DNA of 64,000 bases from Cytobacillus citreus (GTDB lineage Bacteria; Bacillota; Bacilli; Bacillales; Cytobacillaceae): contig NZ_JAGYPM010000001.1 of assembly GCF_018343665.1 (NCBI RefSeq), positions 717,239-781,238 on the forward strand, given 5' to 3'. The position numbers and the translations under genes are program-made. Below the pieces are notes generated by a model. The model had not been told where the DNA came from. It saw only the letters and a list, made by a program, of their open reading frames with translations, and did no database searches. Within the stretch, counting starts at the first letter, position 1; every line of letters starts with the position of its first letter. Positions 28,806 through 38,692 of this stretch are shown here, one piece after another.

Positions 28806-30077
28806 ATGTTTCAACAATTATCTAATGGGGAAAAACTGCAGCCAATAGTTACTGAGATTGAGCAGCAAATTGCAACTGTACTAAAAAAAATAGATCAAGG
28901 GATTGATGAAAATCAATTCCGTGTCCTGTCAAGCTTTCAAAACCACAAAGTAAGTGATTCTCACTTCATCCCAACAACAGGGTATGGGTACGATGATTTT
29001 GGCAGAGATACACTCGAGAAAATATATGCTGAAGTGTTTGGGGGTGAATCTGCTCTTGTACGTCCTCAAATCATTTCTGGAACACATGCTATATCCATCG
29101 CTTTATTTGGAGTACTTCGTCCTGGTGATGAATTGCTTTATATTACCGGAAAGCCTTACGATACATTAGAAGAAATTGTCGGCATAAGAGGCAATGGTGT
29201 AGGATCCTTGAAGGAATTTGGGATTACATATAATTCAGTTAACTTAAGGGATGATGGAAATGTTGATTATCAACAGGTAGCAAATGCCATGAATCCACAT
29301 ACAAAAATGATTGGGATTCAACGCTCAAAAGGTTATGCAACAAGACCATCTTTTACGATTTCACAAATTGAAGAAATGATAAAATTTGTAAAAGAGATCA
29401 ATCCAAATGTTGTTGTCTTTGTGGATAATTGCTATGGTGAGTTTGTTGAAGATAAGGAACCATGTCATGTGGGTGCAGATCTAATGGCTGGTTCACTAAT
29501 TAAGAATCCAGGAGGAGGCCTCGCTAAAACAGGAGGTTATATAGTCGGCAAAGAGAAATGGGTTGAAGCATGTTCATATAGAATGACTTCACCGGGAATT
29601 GGTGCAGAAGCAGGTGCCACATTATATAGCTTACAGGAAATGTATCAAGGCTTTTTTCTTGCACCTCATATCGTTGGCCAAGCATTAAAAGGTGCTGTTT
29701 TTACTGCTGCAATATTAGAAAGGCTTGGAATGAACTCTTCTCCAAAATGGGATGCAACTAGAACGGACCTGATTCAATCGGTTCAATTTGATGACCGTGA
29801 AAAAATGATTGCATTTTGCCAGGCGATTCAATATGCAGCCCCGATCAATTCTCATGTAACTCCTTATCCAAGTGCCATGCCAGGCTATGAAGATGATGTC
29901 ATAATGGCAGCTGGTGCTTTTATCCAAGGTGCAAGTATTGAGCTGTCAGCTGATGGCCCAATAAGACCACCATATGTAGCATATGTTCAAGGTGGACTAA
30001 CGTATTCACATGTAAAAATTGCTATTTGCATTGCATTGAATGGATTAATTGAAAAGGGGTTAATTCATATTAAATAA
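28806..30077 (+). CDS. ynbB: YnbB-type PLP-dependent lyase (methionine gamma-lyase family)
   Basis: A 423-residue PLP enzyme of the family formerly named 'aluminium resistance protein', related to cystathionine/methionine gamma-lyases. Seen: PTTGYGYDDFGRDTLEKIYA, SGTHAISIALFGVLRPGDEL, VFVDNCYGEFVE (Asp near the PLP ring), and the lysine in GSLIKNPGGGLAKTGGYIVG as probable Schiff-base site. The real substrate is unknown. It starts 13 bases after hflX, with TAGGAGAACAAC ahead of the ATG, so the two are co-transcribed. A terminator follows. Confidence 0.92.
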   Translation: MFQQLSNGEKLQPIVTEIEQQIATVLKKIDQGIDENQFRVLSSFQNHKVSDSHFIPTTGYGYDDFGRDTLEKIYAEVFGGESALVRPQIISGTHAISIALFGVLRPGDELLYITGKPYDTLEEIVGIRGNGVGSLKEFGITYNSVNLRDDGNVDYQQVANAMNPHTKMIGIQRSKGYATRPSFTISQIEEMIKFVKEINPNVVVFVDNCYGEFVEDKEPCHVGADLMAGSLIKNPGGGLAKTGGYIVGKEKWVEACSYRMTSPGIGAEAGATLYSLQEMYQGFFLAPHIVGQALKGAVFTAAILERLGMNSSPKWDATRTDLIQSVQFDDREKMIAFCQAIQYAAPINSHVTPYPSAMPGYEDDVIMAAGAFIQGASIELSADGPIRPPYVAYVQGGLTYSHVKIAICIALNGLIEKGLIHIK

Positions 30078-30087
30078 GTAAAATACT

Positions 30088-30122
30088 AAGGGCAGCAATT
30101 TTGCTGTCCTTTTCCTTTTTTA
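30088..30122 (+). terminator. Terminator after hflX-ynbB
   Basis: AAGGGCAGCAA / TTGCTGTCCTT stem (one G-U pair) with a very short loop, followed by TTCCTTTTTT. Confidence 0.8.
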
Positions 30123-30128
30123 AAATCA

Positions 30129-30145
30129 TGTGAGGAAATCTGACA
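30129..30145 (+). promoter_or_regulatory. GlnR/TnrA operator 1 of glnRA
   Basis: TGTGAGGAAATCTGACA is a perfect match to TGTNA-N7-TNACA. It sits just upstream of the -35 element. Confidence 0.85.
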
Positions 30146-30150
30146 TGTTA

Positions 30151-30179
30151 TTGACAATAAACCTTACATTGAGTTATAT
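30151..30179 (+). promoter_or_regulatory. SigA promoter of glnRA with operator 2
   Basis: TTGACA (30151-30156) and TTATAT (30174-30179) are 17 bases apart. A second GlnR half-match, TGACA-N7-TTACA at 30152-30168, overlaps the -35. The two-operator layout is that of the B. subtilis glnRA promoter. Confidence 0.85.
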
Positions 30180-30213
30180 TTATTATTGAAAATAAGAAAA
30201 GGAGGAGAAATAA

Positions 30214-30612
30214 GTGACTGGCAGCAATATTCGCCGTTCCATGCCGCTTTTTCCAATTGGACCTGTCATGCAGTTAACCGAATTGACTGCACGCCAAATT
30301 CGGTACTATGAAGAGCACCAATTGATTTCTCCAGCAAGAACTGATGGAAATAGAAGGATGTTTTCTCTGAATGATATTGATAAGCTTCTTGAAGTGAAAG
30401 ATTTAATTGACCAAGGCGTGAATATGGCTGGAATCAAACATCTCTTTGCTTTGAAAAATCAGGAAGCAAATCCAATATTAAAGGCAGAGAAAACAGAACG
30501 AGAGCTTTCAAATGATGATGTTAGAAGATTATTACGCAAGGAAATCGTGCAGGCTGGAAGATTTAATCTACCAACATCCAACCCAGGGAATATGAACCGC
30601 TTTTTTCACTGA
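30214..30612 (+). CDS. glnR: Nitrogen regulator GlnR (MerR family)
   Basis: Repressor of glutamine synthetase and other nitrogen genes under nitrogen excess. 132 residues: N-terminal MerR helix-turn-helix ([40 protein letters not shown]), a helical linker, and the C-terminal tail ending GNMNRFFH that senses feedback-inhibited glutamine synthetase in B. subtilis. The start is GTG at 30214 after AAAGGAGGAGAAATAA. It is autoregulated through the two operators upstream and co-transcribed with glnA. Confidence 0.96.
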   Translation: MTGSNIRRSMPLFPIGPVMQLTELTARQIRYYEEHQLISPARTDGNRRMFSLNDIDKLLEVKDLIDQGVNMAGIKHLFALKNQEANPILKAEKTERELSNDDVRRLLRKEIVQAGRFNLPTSNPGNMNRFFH

Positions 30613-30647
30613 TGGTATTCTTTAACAACTAAGGAGGAACTTTTCTA

Positions 30648-31982
30648 ATGGCAAAATTCACTAAAGAAGATATTAAACGAATCTCTCAAGAAGAAAATGT
30701 AAAATTCATTCGTCTACAGTTTACAGATATTTTAGGAACAATTAAAAATGTTGAAATTCCGATTAGTCAACTAGAGAAGGCCTTAGATAATAAGATGATG
30801 TTTGACGGTTCCTCTATTGAAGGTTTTGTACGAATTGAAGAATCTGATATGTACTTATATCCTGACTTAGATACTTGGGTTGTATTTCCATGGACAGCTG
30901 AGAAGGGTAAGGTTGCACGTTTAATTTGTGATATCCATAATGCAGATGGAACACCATTCCAAGGAGATCCACGGAATAATTTAAAAAGGGTTTTAAGGGA
31001 GATGGAAGAATTAGGATTTACAGATTTTAACCTTGGTCCTGAGCCAGAGTTCTTCTTGTTTAAGCTTGATCAAAATGGTGAACCTTCACTTGAACTTAAT
31101 GATAATGGGGGCTACTTTGACTTAGCGCCAACTGACCTAGGTGAAAATTGCCGACGTGATATCGTTCTTGAATTGGAAGAGATGGGATTTGAAATTGAAG
31201 CTTCTCACCATGAAGTGGCACCTGGTCAGCATGAAATTGATTTTAAATATGCTGATGTTTTAACTGCATGTGATCAAATTCAAACATTTAAATTAGTTGT
31301 AAAGACAATTGCGCGCAAGCATGGCCTACATGCAACATTTATGCCGAAACCTTTATTTGGAGTTGCGGGTTCAGGTATGCACTGCAATGTATCCCTTTTT
31401 AAAGAAGGAATAAATGCCTTTTTTGATGAAAAAGGCGAATTGCAATTAAGTGAATATGCTAGTCAATTTATCGCTGGTATCCTGAAGCATTCGACAGGAT
31501 TCACTGCAGTCACGAATCCGACAGTCAACTCATACAAACGATTAGTTCCAGGATATGAGGCACCATGCTATGTTGCATGGTCTGCTCAGAACCGTTCTCC
31601 ACTAATTCGAATTCCTTCTTCAAGAGGAATTAGCACTCGTGTAGAGGTTCGCAGTGTCGATCCAGCAGCCAATCCTTACCTTGCGATGGCGGTGTTATTA
31701 AAAGCAGGCCTCGATGGAATTAAGAACAAACTTGTTCCATCTGCATCTGTTGATCGTAATATTTACGTAATGTCTAAAGAAGAGCGTATTGCAGAAGGAA
31801 TCGAAGATCTTCCTTCAACACTAGCAGAAGCCTTAGATAAATTAAAAGCAAATGAAGTAATTGTTTCAGCATTAGGCGGCCATATTTTCGAGCATTTTGT
31901 TGAGGCAAAAGAAATTGAATGGGATATGTTCCGTTCACAAGTTCACCCTTGGGAGCGCGAGCAGTATATGACGATGTATTAA
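30648..31982 (+). CDS. glnA: Glutamine synthetase type I
   Basis: Makes glutamine from glutamate, ammonia and ATP. 444 residues, the normal GSI-alpha length for Bacilli. Motifs: [51 protein letters not shown] (metal and substrate site), [37 protein letters not shown] (includes the flap Glu region) and [13 protein letters not shown]. There is no adenylylation-loop insertion, which fits control by GlnR and feedback inhibition. The start at 30648 has TAAGGAGGAACTTTTCTA upstream. Confidence 0.97.
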   Translation: MAKFTKEDIKRISQEENVKFIRLQFTDILGTIKNVEIPISQLEKALDNKMMFDGSSIEGFVRIEESDMYLYPDLDTWVVFPWTAEKGKVARLICDIHNADGTPFQGDPRNNLKRVLREMEELGFTDFNLGPEPEFFLFKLDQNGEPSLELNDNGGYFDLAPTDLGENCRRDIVLELEEMGFEIEASHHEVAPGQHEIDFKYADVLTACDQIQTFKLVVKTIARKHGLHATFMPKPLFGVAGSGMHCNVSLFKEGINAFFDEKGELQLSEYASQFIAGILKHSTGFTAVTNPTVNSYKRLVPGYEAPCYVAWSAQNRSPLIRIPSSRGISTRVEVRSVDPAANPYLAMAVLLKAGLDGIKNKLVPSASVDRNIYVMSKEERIAEGIEDLPSTLAEALDKLKANEVIVSALGGHIFEHFVEAKEIEWDMFRSQVHPWEREQYMTMY

Positions 31983-31990
31983 TAAATTTA

Positions 31991-32021
31991 ACCCTTGATA
32001 CCATTGGTATTGAGGGTTTTT
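31991..32021 (+). terminator. Terminator after glnRA
   Basis: ACCCTTGATACCA / TGGTATTGAGGGT stem with internal non-canonical pairs, followed by TTTTTCT. Confidence 0.8.
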
Positions 32022-32065
32022 CTATTGTTTAACGGTTTTATGAATATGATAAAAATATTTCTATT

Positions 32066-32320
32066 GCCTCGAAAATGCCCCCAAAAGATAATGTTTTTCA
32101 TATGCTCCTCGAATTTATTCATTCAATCTTTTTCAATCCTTTTGCTAATATGAGAGTAAACATCAGCTGCAAATTGTATGCTACCATGTCATAAGCGTTC
32201 TTGGAGATATTTCATATCAGCACCAGCTTCTAGTTGAAGAACAGTATGAGTGTATCTTGTTGAGTGAATTGGAAGGGAGTCCACTCTTCTTTAAAATTCT
32301 TGCAAAGTTTTATATTTCAT
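32066..32320 (-). pseudogene. Remnant of tyrosine recombinase C-terminus
   Basis: Minus-strand frames give TRYTHTVLQLEAGADMKYLQ, then ERL-stop-HGSIQFAADVYSHISKRIEK, then MNKFEEHMKN and WGHFRG, which together follow the end of phage/ICE integrases (H-R box region, LGHGSI, catalytic Tyr in VYSHIS). Several stop codons and a frame change break it, including TGA in place of the Gly of LGHGS. The 5' two thirds are absent. It is an integration scar downstream of glnA. Confidence 0.65.
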
Positions 32321-32339
32321 AAAAAAAAAGACTTATTTT

Positions 32340-32470
32340 TTAGGTCCAACGCTTGAAGAATTTTGTTTTTTAGGGTTTTTTAAGGCTATGAATAATTAAT
32401 TCCAATTGGCAAGCAATGATAGCAAGAATTCCGAAAATCGCTCCTAGAAATTTACTAATCTTTAAGGGTT
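32340..32470 (-). pseudogene. Possible fragment of a small membrane transporter
   Basis: The minus strand reads FFDQKPLKISKFLGAIFGIL, then AIIACQLELIIHSLKNPKKQ, ending at a stop near 32340. This is like the last membrane segment and basic tail of an EamA/DMT-type transporter. No start or upstream part exists, so it is at best a fragment. Confidence 0.35.
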
Positions 32471-32524
32471 TTTGATCGAAAAAGTGGATATTGTTTTGAG
32501 GAATACTCGGGATAGAAAGACATT

Positions 32525-32550
32525 AAAAAAAGCCGTCATAATTGCCGGTT
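32525..32550 (-). terminator. Weak terminator after DUF1259 gene
   Basis: On the minus strand CCGGC / GACGG with one mismatch is followed by CTTTTTTT. It lies about 20-40 bases after the stop. Confidence 0.5.
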
Positions 32551-32566
32551 ATTACAAAAATATTAT

Positions 32567-32956
32567 TTAATTGTTTAAAGCCAAAAAAGCTTGTGAAACC
32601 TTTTGAGCAAAGGCTAATGGAGGCTCAACAGACTGAAAATGAACATATAAAATATTTGGTTTAGTAAATACCCAGTGGTTATGAATTGCACTAACGATTA
32701 AACGATTTCTAACAAGAACATTAACAAAAGGGGATAGCTCTTCTTCAAGAAGGACAACTTCTCCTAGATTAAGTGCATTGCCTTCATAATCCATTGATTC
32801 AAAGGTTATACCAGCATGAAGTTCACCTCGACTAGGGCGACCTTGAATAGTAACTTGAAGATTACGAGTGATTTCAATTGAACATATGCCATTCTTCACA
32901 CTTGCTTTTCCATTAAGTATCTGAGCGCACTGTTGACAAAGGTTTTGAAAGTTCAT
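32567..32956 (-). CDS. DUF1259 (LppY/LpqO) family protein
   Basis: A 129-residue protein of the DUF1259 family: GKASVKNGICSIEITRNLQV, GRPSRGELHAGITFESMD, GNALNLGEVVLLEEELSPFV and HNHWVFTKPNILYVHFQS with its His-rich motif. Usually the domain occurs alone or in tandem; the function is unknown. No signal peptide is visible. The frame opens at 32974, but GAGGTGG before the internal ATG at 32956 decides the start. The ribosome binding site lies in a 9-bp inverted repeat (see separate entry). Confidence 0.8.
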   Translation of the reverse strand: MNFQNLCQQCAQILNGKASVKNGICSIEITRNLQVTIQGRPSRGELHAGITFESMDYEGNALNLGEVVLLEEELSPFVNVLVRNRLIVSAIHNHWVFTKPNILYVHFQSVEPPLAFAQKVSQAFLALNN

Positions 32957-32967
32957 TATCAAATGCC

Positions 32968-32997
32968 ACCTCATAATTTTTTTATAGTTTATGAGGT
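32968..32997 (-). promoter_or_regulatory. Inverted repeat covering the DUF1259 ribosome binding site
   Basis: ACCTCATAA and TTATGAGGT form a perfect 9-bp inverted repeat with a 12-base spacer. In the minus-strand mRNA the second arm contains the GAGGT of the ribosome binding site. It could be an mRNA hairpin that masks the site or a protein operator. Confidence 0.45.
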
Positions 32998-33074
32998 ATG
33001 TCAGGTGTTTAGAACGGCTGAGAAAATCAAGTGAAGGTTCATGAATATTTCAAAGAAATAGTCCAAGCTCAGTT

Positions 33075-33845
33075 TTATTCTATAGGAAAGGTATTAAAAT
33101 AATCTTGATCTATTATTTCAGAACGAAATAACAATTCAGACACCGTCACACATTCGTATCCATTTTGGTATAAAAATCTCAAAGTAGTTTCTAATCCTTT
33201 TACAGTTTGAGATGTTCGAGAATATTCTGTTCCAATCCAATCATGAAGTAGAACGATATTACCAGGCCTGATTCCTTTAGTGATATGTCTGGATATTTGG
33301 CTGGCTGCAGGGTTTTTCCAGTCCTCTGCATCTAGATGCCACGACCAAAGTATAACAAGTTTGCCGTTTTTTACAGCTGTGTTAATAATTAGATCATTGT
33401 GCATACCTCCTACTGGTCGATAAAGAGTTGGTTTATATCCAATGATACTCTGAATAATTTCATCAGTTTGCTCTAATTCAGAATGTAATGTAGAAGATGT
33501 AATATTTCTGTTAATAATATGATTATAAGTGTGATTAGCAATTTCGTGTCCTTCTTTTGCAATCCTTTCTAAAACAGATGGAAATCTTTTTACTTTATTA
33601 CCTGCTACAAAAAATGTAGCTTTTGCATTGTATTTAGCTAATATGTAAAGAATTTGAGGAGTGAAGACAGGATGAGGTCCATCATCGAACGTTATAGCCA
33701 CGATCTTTTCTTTTGTATCTACTTCCCATACAACATGTCCTAATTTTTCGTAATCTTCACGACTACGAGTTTGGGCTACTGTAGTTAAACAAAATGAAAA
33801 ATAAAAAATGAAAAGGGCAAAGACAAATAAAGTATTTTTTTTCAA
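33075..33845 (-). CDS. Polysaccharide deacetylase family protein
   Basis: Secreted or membrane-anchored carbohydrate esterase family 4 enzyme, 256 residues. A signal-like segment (about residues 4-22, FVFALFIFYFSFCLTTVA) is followed by a NodB domain: TFDDGPHPVFTP (motif 1, catalytic base and metal Asp), HEIANHTYNH (motif 2, metal His), RPVGGMHND (motif 3), WSWHLDAEDW (motif 4) and GNIVLLHD (motif 5). Substrates in the family are N-acetylated peptidoglycan or chitin-type sugars; which one is unknown. The start is TTG at 33845 after GAGAGGTGACTTTAC. Confidence 0.9.
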   Translation of the reverse strand: MKKNTLFVFALFIFYFSFCLTTVAQTRSREDYEKLGHVVWEVDTKEKIVAITFDDGPHPVFTPQILYILAKYNAKATFFVAGNKVKRFPSVLERIAKEGHEIANHTYNHIINRNITSSTLHSELEQTDEIIQSIIGYKPTLYRPVGGMHNDLIINTAVKNGKLVILWSWHLDAEDWKNPAASQISRHITKGIRPGNIVLLHDWIGTEYSRTSQTVKGLETTLRFLYQNGYECVTVSELLFRSEIIDQDYFNTFPIE

Positions 33846-33849
33846 GTAA

Positions 33850-34128
33850 AGTCACCTCTCATTCAAGAAATTATCCTCAATAGTTTATGTGAATTTGAAA
33901 ATATTATTTATCAAAGCTATGGAGAGATATAAATACTTATGTAAGCAAAAAGTTGATTTGGGGTATTGGCTTGATAATAGCAAGCTGCAGTATTGGATGA
34001 ACGGAGTAATTAGAAAGGGTTCACTAATAAAAATTAGGTGATAGTCCTATCATGGGAAACGGTCCTCCCAACTGTCTTATTATAAGGAAGTATAAAGTAT
34101 AGGGTTTATATTATCGGTTCTTCGCTAA
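33850..34128. other. Intergenic region, nothing supported
   Basis: A 40-codon frame at about 33917 (MERYKYLCKQKVDLGYWLDN...) has no ribosome binding site. TGATAGTCCTATCA near 34039 is a short palindrome of unknown meaning. Otherwise nothing. Confidence 0.35.
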
Positions 34129-34130
34129 AC

Positions 34131-34158
34131 AAAAAAGGACCGGGCAGTTTTGCCCGGT
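34131..34158 (-). terminator. Terminator after lexA
   Basis: ACCGGGCA / TGCCCGGT stem with a 4-base loop, followed on the minus strand by CCTTTTTT. Confidence 0.9.
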
Positions 34159-34167
34159 TTAATTCAT

Positions 34168-34794
34168 TTAATGGATATTGCGATAAACGCCAATTACTTT
34201 ACCTAATATGGATACATTACGCAAAATGATAGGTTCCATAGTAGAATTTTCAGGTTGTAGTCTTATATAATCTTTCTCTTTAAAGAATCTTTTTACAGTT
34301 GCCTCATCATCTTCTGTCATCGCAACGATAATATCACCATTGTTTGCTGTGCTTTGCTGCTTGACTATTACATAATCACCATCTAGTATACCTGCTTCGA
34401 TCATACTTTCCCCCATAATTTCTAGCATAAATACCTGTTCATCTGCGGGAGCAAATCTTTCAGGAAGAGGGAAGTATTCATCGACATTTTCAATCGCTGT
34501 TATTGGTTGTCCAGCAGTTACCTTTCCTACGATTGGGACATTTACAATCTTATAATCTGGTGTTTGTGAAGCCTCATCTAAATCTAATATTTCAATTGCA
34601 CGTGGTTTAGTAGGGTCTCTTCGAATTAATCCTTTGCTTTCAAGCCTAGCAAGATGACCGTGCACTGTCGAGCTTGAAGCAAGTCCAACCGCTTCACCGA
34701 TTTCGCGGACTGAGGGTGGATATCCTTTTTGTCTAACTTCATCTTTTATAAAACTTAAAATATCCTGTTGTCGTTTTGATAATTTCGCCATCAT
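34168..34794 (-). CDS. lexA: SOS repressor LexA
   Basis: Represses DNA-damage genes and cleaves itself when RecA is activated. 208 residues: winged helix ([33 protein letters not shown]), linker with the Ala-Gly cleavage site in [10 protein letters not shown], and the S24 protease domain with nucleophile Ser in [11 protein letters not shown] and catalytic Lys in YVIVKQQ. Two ATGs lie at 34794 and 34791 behind AGAGGTG; the second may be the real one, giving MAKLSKRQ. Divergent from yneA, with three LexA boxes between. Confidence 0.96.
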   Translation of the reverse strand: MMAKLSKRQQDILSFIKDEVRQKGYPPSVREIGEAVGLASSSTVHGHLARLESKGLIRRDPTKPRAIEILDLDEASQTPDYKIVNVPIVGKVTAGQPITAIENVDEYFPLPERFAPADEQVFMLEIMGESMIEAGILDGDYVIVKQQSTANNGDIIVAMTEDDEATVKRFFKEKDYIRLQPENSTMEPIILRNVSILGKVIGVYRNIH

Positions 34795-34850
34795 AAATAC
34801 ACCTCTTATGATTTTCTTTACCTAATTATAGCATCTCTTACAACTGAGTA

Positions 34851-34864
34851 CAAACATAAGTTCG
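34851..34864 (+). promoter_or_regulatory. LexA box 1 in the lexA-yneA region
   Basis: CAAACATAAGTTCG matches CGAAC-N4-GTTCG at all but one defined base. It lies closest to lexA. Confidence 0.8.
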
Positions 34865-34872
34865 AATTTATG

Positions 34873-34902
34873 TTGACAAAAACATATGTTCTGTTTTATG
34901 AT
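34873..34902 (+). promoter_or_regulatory. yneA promoter with LexA box 2
   Basis: TTGACA (34873-34878) and TATGAT (34897-34902) are 18 bases apart. LexA box AAAACATATGTTCT at 34879-34892 fills the spacer, so repressor binding would block transcription. Confidence 0.75.
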
Positions 34903-34913
34903 TAAACAAAAAT

Positions 34914-34927
34914 CGAACATATATTCT
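34914..34927 (+). promoter_or_regulatory. LexA box 3 near yneA start
   Basis: CGAACATATATTCT has a perfect left half and a weaker right half of the LexA consensus. It lies 18 bases before yneA. Confidence 0.7.
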
Positions 34928-34944
34928 CGTAGAGGTGAATCTCA

Positions 34945-35271
34945 ATGAAAAAATTGTGGAACTTATATTCATATGCTATTATTCTATTCGTTTTAAGTTT
35001 TATTACTGCACTTATCATGATTATCCAACTTGGTGGATCGGGAAAAAGTGATTATATTAAAATTACCGTCAATGAAGGTGACACACTTTGGCAAATTGCT
35101 GAGGAATTTTCTAATGAACACACGCTTTCTGTAAAAGAGTTTGTCGTTTGGGTCGAACAGAATAACGGGATTTTAAGTGGTAGGATATTTCCAGGTGATG
35201 AGCTTGTTATTCCTGTTGTTCAGGAGAATAGTGCGAAAAAACCAACAGAATTAGCGAGTTCTCAAAATTAA
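34945..35271 (+). CDS. yneA: SOS cell-division inhibitor YneA
   Basis: Blocks septation during the SOS response. 108 residues: N-terminal membrane segment (about 7-28, YSYAIILFVLSFITALIMII) and an extracytoplasmic LysM domain (ITVNEGDTLWQIAEEF ... IFPGDELVIPV). This is the standard YneA layout. It is expressed from a LexA-controlled promoter, divergent from lexA, with yneB and ynzC downstream as in B. subtilis. The ATG follows AGAGGTGAATCTCA. Confidence 0.94.
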   Translation: MKKLWNLYSYAIILFVLSFITALIMIIQLGGSGKSDYIKITVNEGDTLWQIAEEFSNEHTLSVKEFVVWVEQNNGILSGRIFPGDELVIPVVQENSAKKPTELASSQN

Positions 35272-35282
35272 TAAAACTTTAA

Positions 35283-35954
<672 letters not shown>

Positions 35955-36051
35955 TTTTATAAGATTTTATGAGGGTGCATTTCTTGTCAAATGCGCTCTT
36001 TTTTAGTAAGATGGCAATTGGATTCGATGAAATTTTAAAGGAGCTTAAATA

Positions 36052-36285
36052 ATGCTGCCAAAAGATAAACTAAATCGTATTAATGCACTCGCAAAGAAGG
36101 CGAAAGAAACCGGTTTGACTAAGGATGAAGCGAAGGAACAATCCACTCTTAGAAGGGAATACTTAGAAACTTTTCGTTCTTCTATGTTAACCACCCTTAA
36201 AGGGGTTACAATCATCGACCCTCAAGGAAATGATGTAACTCCAAACAAATTAAAAAAGATACAAGATAAAGATCAATTGCATTAA
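36052..36285 (+). CDS. ynzC: YnzC, DUF896 protein
   Basis: Small helical DUF896 protein of 77 residues: an N-terminal helical hairpin (KDKLNRINALAKKAKETGLT, KDEAKEQSTLRREYLETFRS) and a disordered tail. In B. subtilis it is the third gene of the SOS operon with yneA; its function is unknown. The ATG at 36052 follows AAAGGAGCTTAAATA. Confidence 0.93.
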   Translation: MLPKDKLNRINALAKKAKETGLTKDEAKEQSTLRREYLETFRSSMLTTLKGVTIIDPQGNDVTPNKLKKIQDKDQLH

Positions 36286-36286
36286 T

Positions 36287-36320
36287 AGAAGGAATACATC
36301 GATTTTGTATTCCTTCTTTA
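36287..36320 (+). terminator. Terminator after yneA-yneB-ynzC
   Basis: 12-bp perfect stem AGAAGGAATACA / TGTATTCCTTCT with a 7-base loop, followed by TTTA. Confidence 0.85.
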
Positions 36321-36450
36321 CATATCCCTTTAATATTGTGACAAAATAAAGACTAACTGTTTTATAATTATTTGACCCAATATGTTGTATTAAAATGATC
36401 CTGACTATAATATTAGAAGTGTAATAATACATGCAGAGAGGATGTAAAAT

Positions 36451-38457
36451 ATGTTTGATAAAATTGATGCTTTATCGATAAACTCCATTCGTACTTTATC
36501 TATCGATGCTATAGAAAAGGCTAATTCAGGTCACCCAGGAATGCCGATGGGGGCTGCTCCAATGGCTTACACCCTTTGGACTCGTTTTATGAACCAAAAT
36601 CCAAATAATCCAAACTGGTTTAATCGTGACCGTTTTGTCCTATCTGCAGGACACGGTTCAATGCTATTATATAGCCTACTTCATCTGTCTGGTTATGATG
36701 TAACTATGGATGATATTAAAAATTTTAGACAATGGGGAAGTAAAACCCCTGGACATCCAGAGTTTGCTCATACACCAGGAGTTGATGCAACAACAGGTCC
36801 TCTTGGACAGGGAATTGCCATGTCTGTTGGAATGGCAATGGCAGAGCGTCATTTAGCAGCTGTTTATAACAAAGACCAATTTAAAATGATTGATCATTAT
36901 ACATACAGTATTTGCGGTGATGGTGATTTAATGGAAGGTGTGTCAGCTGAAGCTGCTTCACTTGCTGGCCATTTAAAGCTTGGAAGATTAATAGTACTTT
37001 ATGATTCCAATGATATTTCACTTGACGGTGATTTAAATAAGTCCTTCTCAGAAAGTGTAGAACAGAGATTTAAATCATATGGCTGGCAATATTTAAGGGT
37101 AGAAGATGGGAATAATTTAGACGAGATTTCTAAAGCAATTGAAGAGGCAAAACAAGATGAGAACCATCCAACACTAATTGAAGTAAAAACAGTGATTGGA
37201 TTTGGGTCACCGAATAAGTCTGGAAAATCAGATGTTCATGGTGCTCCACTAGGTGCAAACGAATTAAAATTAACAAAGGCTGCATATGAATGGACATTTG
37301 AAGAAGATTTCCATGTTCCTACAGAAGTATATGATCATTTCAATAAGCATGTAGCTGAGCAAGGTGGAAAGAAAGAACAAGAATGGGTGGATTCCTTCTC
37401 TCAATATAAAAATAAGTATCCAGAACTTGCTAAACAGCTCGAACAAGTCATGAATGGTGATCTTAAAGAGGGTTGGGATCATGAAGTACCTGTTTATGCG
37501 GAAGGGAAAAGTCTTGCAAGCCGTGCATCTTCTGGGGAAGCATTGAATGCAATCGCTAAGAACTTACCTTCATTTATGGGTGGATCTGCAGACCTTGCTG
37601 GCTCGAATAAGACTATGATTAAAGGAACATCGGACTTCACACCTGAAACTTTTGATGGAAGGAATATTTGGTTCGGTGTTCGTGAATTTGCAATGGGAGC
37701 CGCTCTAAATGGTATGGCCCTTCATGGAGGTTTGAAAGTATTCGGAGGAACTTTCTTTGTATTCTCTGACTATTTACGCCCTGCTATCCGTCTTGCTGCA
37801 TTGATGAAGCTTCCAGTAACTTACGTTTTTACTCATGACAGTATTGCAGTTGGAGAAGATGGCCCAACACATGAGCCAATCGAGCAATTAGCGGCATTAC
37901 GTGCAATGCCTAACTTATCTGTCATTCGTCCTGCAGACGGAAATGAAACAGCTGCAGCTTGGAAACTAGCTGTTGAATCAACAGATCAACCAACAGCACT
38001 CGTTTTAACTCGTCAAGACCTTCCAACATTAAAAGACACAGATGTAGCAGCATACGAGGGAGTTTCAAAAGGCGCATATATTGTATCCCCTGCAAGTAAA
38101 GAAAAGGCAGATGTATTATTACTTGCCTCAGGTTCAGAAGTAAACTTGGCTGTGGATGCTCAAAAAGCATTAGAGGCTGAAGGGATATCCGCTACAGTTA
38201 TCAGCATGCCATCTTGGGACCGATTTGAAGCGCAAACGAAGGAATACAAGGAAAGTATTATTTCTAAAGATGTAAAGAAAAGATTAGCAATTGAAATGGG
38301 CTCTTCATTAGGCTGGCACCGATATGCTGGAGATGAAGGTGAAGTGCTTTCAATTGATCAATTTGGTGCATCTGCTCCTGGTGAGAAAATCATGGAGGAA
38401 TACGGATTTTCGGTTGATAATGTAGTTGGACGCGTAAAGCAATTATTACAAGATTAA
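36451..38457 (+). CDS. tkt: Transketolase
   Basis: Thiamine-diphosphate enzyme of the pentose phosphate pathway that moves two-carbon units between sugar phosphates. 668 residues: N-terminal ThDP domain ([77 protein letters not shown]), pyrimidine domain ([39 protein letters not shown]) and C-terminal domain. Full length and intact. The ATG follows CAGAGAGGATGTAAAAT. It has its own terminator. Confidence 0.97.
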   Translation: MFDKIDALSINSIRTLSIDAIEKANSGHPGMPMGAAPMAYTLWTRFMNQNPNNPNWFNRDRFVLSAGHGSMLLYSLLHLSGYDVTMDDIKNFRQWGSKTPGHPEFAHTPGVDATTGPLGQGIAMSVGMAMAERHLAAVYNKDQFKMIDHYTYSICGDGDLMEGVSAEAASLAGHLKLGRLIVLYDSNDISLDGDLNKSFSESVEQRFKSYGWQYLRVEDGNNLDEISKAIEEAKQDENHPTLIEVKTVIGFGSPNKSGKSDVHGAPLGANELKLTKAAYEWTFEEDFHVPTEVYDHFNKHVAEQGGKKEQEWVDSFSQYKNKYPELAKQLEQVMNGDLKEGWDHEVPVYAEGKSLASRASSGEALNAIAKNLPSFMGGSADLAGSNKTMIKGTSDFTPETFDGRNIWFGVREFAMGAALNGMALHGGLKVFGGTFFVFSDYLRPAIRLAALMKLPVTYVFTHDSIAVGEDGPTHEPIEQLAALRAMPNLSVIRPADGNETAAAWKLAVESTDQPTALVLTRQDLPTLKDTDVAAYEGVSKGAYIVSPASKEKADVLLLASGSEVNLAVDAQKALEAEGISATVISMPSWDRFEAQTKEYKESIISKDVKKRLAIEMGSSLGWHRYAGDEGEVLSIDQFGASAPGEKIMEEYGFSVDNVVGRVKQLLQD

Positions 38458-38466
38458 TGATAATCG

Positions 38467-38496
38467 AAGAAGAGCGAATTTTGCTCTTCTTTTTTA
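38467..38496 (+). terminator. Terminator after tkt
   Basis: AAGAAGAGC / GCTCTTCTT stem with a 7-base loop, followed by TTTTTT. Confidence 0.9.
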
Positions 38497-38590
38497 TACT
38501 ACTATGAAAGTTTCAATTTATATCAGAAAAACAAAGTAATTTGATGGAAAAATTGGCTAACATCATGTTTTACTAGTAAAAAGGATTCTA

Positions 38591-38599
38591 TTCGACAAA
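38591..38599 (-). promoter_or_regulatory. Spo0A box upstream of sirA
   Basis: TTCGACAAA is the reverse complement of TTTGTCGAA, a perfect 0A box. In B. subtilis sirA is a direct Spo0A target. A TATAAT at 38651-38656 may be the -10. Confidence 0.65.
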
Positions 38600-38692
38600 A
38601 TACACTGAATTTTTTGACGTCTTCAGACACATTGTTCAATTTCACTTCTTTATAATGAATGAAAGGGGGTTATCCCGGAAGGAGTGGTTTAA

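Noticed and set aside
32150..32250. In-frame TGA codons in the integrase remnant as possible selenocysteine
   Set aside because: The TGA replaces a conserved Gly of the LGHG motif. Other stops and frame changes are present and there is no SECIS-like structure, so it is ordinary decay.
33917..34040. A 40-codon ORF on the plus strand
   Set aside because: No ribosome binding site, no recognisable family, and the composition matches surrounding non-coding sequence.
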